From assembly GCA_020161395.1 (NCBI GenBank), contig JAIUOE010000001.1, positions 248,001 through 312,000 on the forward strand: a DNA stretch of 64,000 bases, given 5' to 3'. A program made the translations under genes and the position numbers. The stretch comes from Bacteroidota bacterium (lineage in GTDB: Bacteria; Bacteroidota; Ignavibacteria; Ignavibacteriales; Ignavibacteriaceae). Below, one piece after another: positions 34,956 through 41,500 of this stretch. Each line of letters starts with the position of its first letter. Position 1 is the stretch's first letter. A model generated the notes under the pieces. It was not told the DNA's origin. It made no database searches and saw only the letters and a list, made by a program, of their open reading frames with translations.

Positions 34956-36584
34956 CTATGACCAGATACTCCACAATCCGAGTATCATTATCAACACGAT
35001 TGCAGACAGTACAAAACTGGGACTTAGGGTATGTGTCTTTATAATATTTGAAAAACCCGCCGCCATTTCCCTGCCGCTTTCCCGGAATGAATTCTTAAAC
35101 TGAACTGCAAAAGGGTTTGTGTCTTTGCTCTTGCCTGTATTCAGACCCAGAATCATCGCCACACTGATAATGAAGAGAAAGAGAGAGAAATGGAGAAAAT
35201 TTATCGCCAGCACAGCTTCAAAAAATGGATGAAGTGCGACTCCGTTCGTTTGGAGCAACTCGAGCACCAGTCGGCTCAGACCAAGAGACTCTGTTACTGC
35301 AAGGGTGATAATCGCTGTACGGGAATTCATCTTCCCGGAAAACAGTCCAAAGAGAAATACCGCAGTAATCGGAGGACTCACAAACGACTGCACACTCTGT
35401 AAAAAGAGGTACAATTGTGAGCTGACAATCTTTACCAAAGGAACGATAAGGATGGCAGCTATTACTGCTGTTGTGGTGGCAAGTCTGCCCACGAGCACAA
35501 GCTTCCTCTCATTTGTCTCGGGATATTTCAACCTGTAGTAATCGTTGGTAAAGAGGATTGCAATACTGTTGAAAGCTCCGGAGAGTGAAGACATGATTGC
35601 AGCCAAAAGCCCTGCAATCACCAGCCCCTTAAGTCCAACGGGGAGTATGTTTCCGTTGATTAAGGCTGAGTAGGCACCGTCACCTCTCGACTCGGGATAT
35701 AAAATTGCGGCGAAAAGACCTGGGAGCACTAAAATAAAAATGGGGAGTAATTTGAAAGTTGCAGCGAGGAGAGAACCTTTTCTTGCGTCTTCGACAGATC
35801 TTGCGCTGAGCATTCTCTGTACCATGTACTGATCGGTACACCAGTACCAGAATGCTATAACGGGAGCCCCGAAAACAATGCCTGTCCAGGGATAATCGTT
35901 ATCTGTGGCAGGTTTAAACATTGTAAAAAAATCGGCGGGAAGTTTTGAATATAATCCATCTATCCCGCCAACTGCTATGAAACCAAGTATTGAGAGGATT
36001 ACCGCACCCGTAATGAAGATTATTCCCTGAAATGTCTGTGTTTTTATTACTGCGTGTGCACCGCCGATTACAGTATAGAGCCCTGTAATAAGAACAATCA
36101 GGATGGAGGATGCGTAAATATTGAGACCAAAAATATTGTAGAAAAGAATTCCTGCCGCAAAAAGGGAAACAAGAATCTTTGTGAGGATGTAAATTACAAT
36201 CGAGAAGGCTGCAAACAGCTTCCTCATTCGTACATCGAAGTTTAACCCCAGGAATTCCGGAACTGTAAACACCCCTGATTTGAAATAGACGGGAGCCAGA
36301 AACCAGCCGGCAAAAAGCAGGGTGAAAATTGCCATCAATTCAAACTGCCCCACTGCAAGTCCCCTGAGCGATCCTGCACCGGCAAGACCAATGAAATGCT
36401 CACTCGAAATATTGGTGGCAAATATCGACAGACCTATCGCGATCCAGCCGGTATTCCGTCCCGCAAGGAAGTAACCGCTGTAGCTTTCGTCATTCTTCTT
36501 CGAATAATAGAATCCGATACTTAATACCACGATCAAGTATAGAACTATTACAAAAGCATCTAAATAGGTAAATGTGTTGGGCAT
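34956..36584 (-). CDS. SSS-family sodium:solute symporter (SGLT-like sugar transporter)
   Basis: A 542-residue inner-membrane symporter with about 13-14 helices. It has the SSS hallmarks: DAFVIVLYLIVVLSIGFYYS in TM1, SYSGYFLAGRNTGWIAIGLSIFATNISSEHFIGLAG at the sodium site (the SGLT-type GWxxIGxSLxAxNIsSExxIG block) and GFWYWCTDQ-like VIAFWYWCTDQYMVQR in the middle. This places it with SGLT/sodium-glucose cotransporters. Glucose or gluco-oligosaccharide uptake follows from the operon context. It is the first gene of the glucan operon, behind a sigma-54 promoter and paired palindromes. Confidence 0.92.
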   Translation of the reverse strand: MPNTFTYLDAFVIVLYLIVVLSIGFYYSKKNDESYSGYFLAGRNTGWIAIGLSIFATNISSEHFIGLAGAGSLRGLAVGQFELMAIFTLLFAGWFLAPVYFKSGVFTVPEFLGLNFDVRMRKLFAAFSIVIYILTKILVSLFAAGILFYNIFGLNIYASSILIVLITGLYTVIGGAHAVIKTQTFQGIIFITGAVILSILGFIAVGGIDGLYSKLPADFFTMFKPATDNDYPWTGIVFGAPVIAFWYWCTDQYMVQRMLSARSVEDARKGSLLAATFKLLPIFILVLPGLFAAILYPESRGDGAYSALINGNILPVGLKGLVIAGLLAAIMSSLSGAFNSIAILFTNDYYRLKYPETNERKLVLVGRLATTTAVIAAILIVPLVKIVSSQLYLFLQSVQSFVSPPITAVFLFGLFSGKMNSRTAIITLAVTESLGLSRLVLELLQTNGVALHPFFEAVLAINFLHFSLFLFIISVAMILGLNTGKSKDTNPFAVQFKNSFRESGREMAAGFSNIIKTHTLSPSFVLSAIVLIMILGLWSIWS

Positions 36585-36613
36585 ATGTTAAATTGTTTGT
36601 ACATGTTTGATGA

Positions 36614-36630
36614 TGCACAAATCGTGCCAA
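36614..36630 (-). promoter_or_regulatory. Sigma-54 (-24/-12) promoter of the glucan utilisation operon
   Basis: On the minus strand TTGGCACGATTTGTGCA: GG and GC separated by exactly 10 bases, with a full TGGCACG at -24. The start point is predicted near 36604, about 20 bases before the symporter ATG. Paired activator-like palindromes are centred about 117 bp upstream. Confidence 0.8.
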
Positions 36631-36702
36631 CACTAATTTGCCTGATAACAAAGGAATAATTATCAAAAGTGAGAATTCATTCCTGTCGGAAAGTGATCAC
36701 TA

Positions 36703-36739
36703 TTATTATTTTAATAAAGATATTTTATCAAAATGATAA
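36703..36739. promoter_or_regulatory. Tandem 15-bp palindromes, candidate activator sites
   Basis: TTATTATTTTAATAA (36703-36717) and TTATCAAAATGATAA (36725-36739) both fit TTATYAWWWTRATAA exactly, with centres 22 bp apart. Identical geometry occurs at 9182-9218 and 49093-49129. Confidence 0.75.
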
Positions 36740-36766
36740 GAAAAACCCTGATAGGAATCTTTATAT

Positions 36767-36831
36767 ACCACAGATTAGCAGGACGAAAGGGACGCGGATA
36801 CACGCAGATTAAACGGAATTACGCAGAGGAG
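36767..36831 (+). repeat. Dispersed repeat, copy C
   Basis: It reads ACCACAGATTAGCAGGACGA, then GGGACGCGGATACACGCAGA and TTACGCAGAGG, in the same orientation and order as copies A and B. It is followed, as copy A is, by the ~56-bp degenerate repeat units. Confidence 0.75.
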
Positions 36832-36849
36832 CAATATTATCAATCTCAA

Positions 36850-37110
36850 TCCATCAGGATGCCATGTTTGTAAAAAAATTGAATCCCCCCTCTCTCAAAA
36901 AATCCGTCCGGGCGGATGTCATGTTCGTAGAAATATGATCAATCATCCCACAGCCTTTTTCCCGGCAAGGAATTGATAGCTGTAGCAAATCTTAAAACTC
37001 CAAACACCCTGATATCCCGCTCACGGGATTAAATATTCGTAGCCTAAATGTCCATCCCCAATCACTCCTACCCTGCGCTCAGGATTACATATTAGTGGCT
37101 GATCATTTGA
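36850..37110 (+). repeat. Five-unit degenerate tandem array, ~56 bp period
   Basis: GGAT or GGAAT cores at 36857, 36914, 36969, 37026 and 37082 are spaced 55-57 bases apart. Each is followed by a variant of CATGTTCGTAG (for example GGATGCCATGTTTGTA and GGATGTCATGTTCGTAG). Units are too divergent for a CRISPR. The array runs up to about 80 bases from the end of the macro-domain gene. Confidence 0.6.
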
Positions 37111-37193
37111 AACTTAACTTATTATGGAATATATTAGTACGATTAATAATTTAATACGAATGATCCACAAGTGGGGACCTATACAGTAACAAA

Positions 37194-38531
37194 TTATTGT
37201 GGTTTAGCAAGCCTTAATAAAAGTCCAAAAATCTGTAGTGAGGTATAAAACGGACTTCCCTTTTTATCTAAGTTATCAGCGAGGTCCTTGATGAGGTATT
37301 CAAATGCTGCACCTAAAAGATCATGATATAAAATGTCCTCTCTCGAAAGTCGATACTTGTTAAAATGTGCTATCAAATCAATAAGTTTCTTATCAGGGAT
37401 TTTACGAGAATTACCTCTTTTGGCATTGAAGTCAATGCCGAGCAACACTCCCCCCCACTCAGAATTAGCATTTTCAAGTGCTGATAAAGCAATATTTAAT
37501 TTGATTGCAATGTCAACTTTTTGTCCCATAATGGTATTCCAACGGGATTCATTTGGAACAAAGAAATGACCACTATACTGAAAAGGATACTCTTTCTGTC
37601 CATCAATAGCTTTCTCACTTAAACCTAAGTGAACATCTTTCTCAAAATAGGTGTTTTTTTCACTTTCAAATTGATCGGATAACCATTTTAGAACCAGCAT
37701 CCCCAAAATGTATTGCTTATATTCGGATGAATCCATTTTCCCGCGAATAATATTCGCCGCATTCAACAAGTGATTTTCCAATTGCAATAATGTCAATTTG
37801 TCTCGATTTACGACTTTTTTATGATTTTTGGCCACTTTAAGTGCACCTGGCTTTTTTGGTAGGTCATTCCCATTTGCCAAAACGAAGCTGAATAACTTTT
37901 CTAGAGTTCTAATTGCGAGACCATCAATTTTTGATAATTGAGTAATTGTATTCACTTTTGGGTTTGAAAGTGCCAAGAGAAGTTTATCAACATAAGATCT
38001 ACTTAAATGTGTTTTCTCAATTATTTGGTTTATACTCAACTGGGATAAATAAACTTTCAGTTTTTCAAAGAGTTCATCACTTGCTTTACTATCATATCGA
38101 TAAATTTCTATTGGTATTACACACTTGGTTAAATACCTCTGCATAATTTCCAAAGAAACTTCAATTGGTATTTTCCCGTTTCTGGATCCAAGAATTGGAA
38201 ATGCAATTGAAGTAATGCCTTTATCCTGATAAGAAGCAACAAATTTGGATAATCCTTTTTCCAGATACTCAATTTTTGAATCACCTTTCCAATCTTCCTT
38301 GGTCGGAAAATTTAATATCCAACGATCAGTTGATTTATAAAGCCATAACATGCCAACCTTAAGCTGCTTGTTTTTGCACAATTCAACATATTTAGAAAAC
38401 ATGTCAGGATATCTTAGTCGACACTCAAGGGCAATACCTGCTCCCATAACTCCCACGGTATTCACAGTGTTAACTATGGTTTGTGCGTTTGAGGTAAAAA
38501 GATTCCCTTTGATTATTTTAATATTACTCAT
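37194..38531 (-). CDS. DarG-like macro domain fused to an HsdM N-terminal-like domain (probable antitoxin)
   Basis: A 445-residue protein. Residues 1-160 are a DarG-type macro domain: KGNLFTSNAQTIVNTVNTVG, VMGAGIALECRLRYPDMF and ILNFPTKEDWKG, whose lysine (K78) matches the catalytic lysine position of DarG DNA ADP-ribosyl-glycohydrolases. Residues about 175-225 look like a helix-turn-helix. Residues about 243-445 match the N-terminal helical domain of type I methyltransferase HsdM (LENHLLNAANIIRGKMDSSE, ILGMLVLKWLSDQFE, DLLGAAFEYLIKDLAD, FYT). The chain stops where the SAM-binding catalytic domain (NPPF) would begin. It overlaps the toxin-like gene by 4 bases (ATGA). The DNA is AT-richer than the glucan genes. 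Confidence 0.88.
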   Translation of the reverse strand: MSNIKIIKGNLFTSNAQTIVNTVNTVGVMGAGIALECRLRYPDMFSKYVELCKNKQLKVGMLWLYKSTDRWILNFPTKEDWKGDSKIEYLEKGLSKFVASYQDKGITSIAFPILGSRNGKIPIEVSLEIMQRYLTKCVIPIEIYRYDSKASDELFEKLKVYLSQLSINQIIEKTHLSRSYVDKLLLALSNPKVNTITQLSKIDGLAIRTLEKLFSFVLANGNDLPKKPGALKVAKNHKKVVNRDKLTLLQLENHLLNAANIIRGKMDSSEYKQYILGMLVLKWLSDQFESEKNTYFEKDVHLGLSEKAIDGQKEYPFQYSGHFFVPNESRWNTIMGQKVDIAIKLNIALSALENANSEWGGVLLGIDFNAKRGNSRKIPDKKLIDLIAHFNKYRLSREDILYHDLLGAAFEYLIKDLADNLDKKGSPFYTSLQIFGLLLRLAKPQ

Positions 38532-41500
38532 TCAAAAATTGCTCGTTTTAATTTTATGTACATCATTTCATATTTGCTCGAAAAAATCAATCGTGATTCT
38601 TCAGAATGTCGGACTTTACTGCCACCGAAATATTGAAAAACATGCTCTAGATAGCTTATTCCTCCTGCATCTTCGGTATAACTACCTGCATCTACCTGAT
38701 AATAGATCGTAAGTTTTTCAAAATATTCAGCTAAATCCAGGCTGAACTTATCTCTTGTTTCTAATATTACACTTTTTGCTGTATCCAAAGAATATTTACC
38801 TTGAAAATATTTTCCAAGGGGATCATCTTTAATCAGTGCTAAAAAGATAGAGTACTCCGAATCGCTAATTGGGAGTTTAGATCGAACTTCTGAAAGTAGC
38901 ATCTTTGAGTGCTTATATTGATCCTCTTTATTACCTGCGATATGTGCAGGAGCCTTACCGATATCATGAAGTACTAAAAACAGGCTAAATGTCTCTCTTT
39001 CCATCGCCCCAACAATTCTAAGATTCCCAAAGTACTTTTCAAATTCGTGAAGAACTAACTCAGTATGTTGTTGGAGGGTATAGTGCCTGATGTTAGTATT
39101 GTAGTATCCCGGGAAACGGACATCAATTCCTAAGACCAGAGCAATTAGATTTTTAGTATCTGTTGAACTAGTTGAAAGAGAATCACCACCAGTGATTTGC
39201 TCTCCCCGTGCAAATACTAACCATTGCTGCTGATTGTTTAGTCCTTGGTAAAATATTTTGAGTGTGGCATTAGTTGGAGATGTAATTCTAACACGCTTGT
39301 CTGTTTCAATATAATGTGTAATTGAGCTATTTTTGACCAATATTTTGGTTTCTGCAAGCAATGTTCCTGAACTTACCTTCTCTGGAATGGCAATGGTAAT
39401 TTTATCTTCCATCGTATTTATAAATACCTTCGGATTCTCTAGGTAGTAATAAGAACTATCAACTTTTATTTTATTAAAATCTACAACAAAATCCCCAATT
39501 AAAGCTAACAACGACATTTTACTGTGCTCATCAGGGCAAATAATATCATAATCTTCAATCAAAGAAAAATCCAACTCTCCTTCGATTACGAATTCCTGCT
39601 GAGATGCGTTTAGAAATTCGTATAAATCACAATCATTAATATTCGAATACAGGTTCTTAAAGTTAAACTGCTTGAGGAATTCATAAGTGTTACCGAATTG
39701 CGTAGTAGGGTAATGTCTAAGATTACCGTTACTTACATAACAAATATTCTGATGGGTTTTTAGTACTTGCTCCATTTTAAACCGGAAGAAGATCGGAACC
39801 GGACATTGTGGCAGATCTCCTAACTTAGTAGTTTTACCCAAATGTTCATTATAATATTGTGTAGGGGTTTTGGGTCTAAAATAGAAACGGGCAAAATCCT
39901 TAATGCGATTTTGAGTGGCTTGTATAAAAGAAGAACCTGCGGAATCTAGAAAATCTGCGGAATTTCTGGATTTGATTTTACTCATTTTGATAATTTTTAT
40001 AGCATTTTCCAAATGAGTAAAATGATAAATGTATCCTTTCCAAGGTGAAGTCTGTGCGTTGATAAGTTCTAACAGCTTTTCATCGAATGTCTTATTTTCT
40101 CCAGTTATAAAGTATGTATTGTTCACTTTAATGATGTCTTCAACAGAAAAATCAACTAAGTTGTCAAATTCCTTGTCATACAATTTTTTGATCTCTTCAG
40201 GTTCATTTTCCTTAAATTTGGCAAGTAAATCTAAATGCTCTTGAGTAAATCCCCCCTCTCCTATGATACCTTTCAGTAGGTCTTCAACTGTCCGTTCAGT
40301 TTGTGGTACAAAGAATATCTCGCGAGTTTCACCAATTATTTTTATCGTGCTTTCTTCTCGTGCAAATATTCGTTGATCGCCAAAAGAATAATGATTGGTA
40401 ATATTTTTTCGAGAGTGGCTGTTGCATTCGTAAATAGTGAAAAAGGGTGCTGTTTCTTTTTTCCATATTTTATAGTAGTCTTTATCATATTCTTTATTTT
40501 CAGTGGGTATCTCAAAAGTAATCTGATATTCAATTCCGTGTGAGCCAAGGAAGTGACTGTAATTCTCTGGTATTACCCGGAAATCACACAACAATTCATT
40601 TCGATTCTTAATAATCTGATGAATTGGCTTTAGGTTAGTGAGTATATCTTCTGATTCATCTGGATTAATGTGCCAAATTTTATGGTCTTTAAAGGATTCC
40701 TTAATTTCGTAATGTATTTTACCCGACTCATCTACATCATTAATAAAAATGCAAGGTACATTTTCTTGTGGTTCGCATACCTGATAAATCATTCTTAGAC
40801 ACTCAAGATTGGAGGTACCTGAGTAAAAGTCAATTTTCCTTGTCAAGGCATATAACATACTTCTTCCCAGATAACCTTTTTTCAACTCTCGTAATCCAGC
40901 TACAATATCATTAGAAATATGTGGATCTCCAAACAACAGCATCTTCCTTAAAGAGACTAAATCAGATGAATCCATATTCACACCTAGAACTTCAAGGTAC
41001 CTAAGTTTCTGTTTTTTGTCACCATCGTTGAGCCAAGAGAGTACCCAATCGGGAAGAATCTCTATCTCTATCGCATAATCAGAGGGAAAAACAGTTTTTT
41101 CGGGTTCAAAGCCTAAAAAATCCATCTTCACAGCATTAAGATATTTAATTTTCTCAGTCGAATTCACATTATGTGTGGTCTCTTCGAAAGTTATCTTTTC
41201 TGTGCTATCAGCTCTGCTACTAAACTCTTCAAATAATGCTTGAAACAAATCTTGTTGAGCTAACGAATCATTTTTTAAGTCTTTCTTTACCGGGAAGCAT
41301 TTATACTCGCCATTTTCCAAGATTGGCTTCATTACTACGGGAAATGATGCACTTGTAAAAACAGGCTTTTGGTAATCAATTTTTAGGAGAGCATTTATTT
41401 CCGTATAAGATTCATCTAAAATATAGTTGGGATCAATAAATGAATGAAAATTGGAGAAATATTTCCCCTTCTTGTTGAAGTTTGTCTTAACACCTAAATA

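Larger units (their letters stand above)
36585..37193. other. Regulatory and repeat-filled intergenic region
   Basis: A 609-base gap between the symporter (start at 36584) and the defence-like operon (end at 37194). From left to right it holds the sigma-54 promoter of the glucan operon (36614-36630), a half-site TTATCAAAA at 36660-36668, the paired palindromes (36703-36739), repeat copy C (36767-36831) and a five-unit degenerate ~56-bp array (36850-37110). No gene was seen. Confidence 0.7.

Noticed and set aside
36850-37110. Possible CRISPR array from regularly spaced repeats
   Set aside because: The spacing is regular (55-57 bp), but the repeat units differ at many positions, there is no constant repeat of about 28-36 bases with unique spacers, and no cas gene is present.
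37111-37193. Frameshifted continuation of an hsdM gene after the macro-HsdM_N protein
   Set aside because: The DNA beyond the stop at 37194 has no NPPF or other methyltransferase motif in any frame; it runs into AT-rich sequence and the repeat array, so the domain is absent rather than frameshifted within this window.
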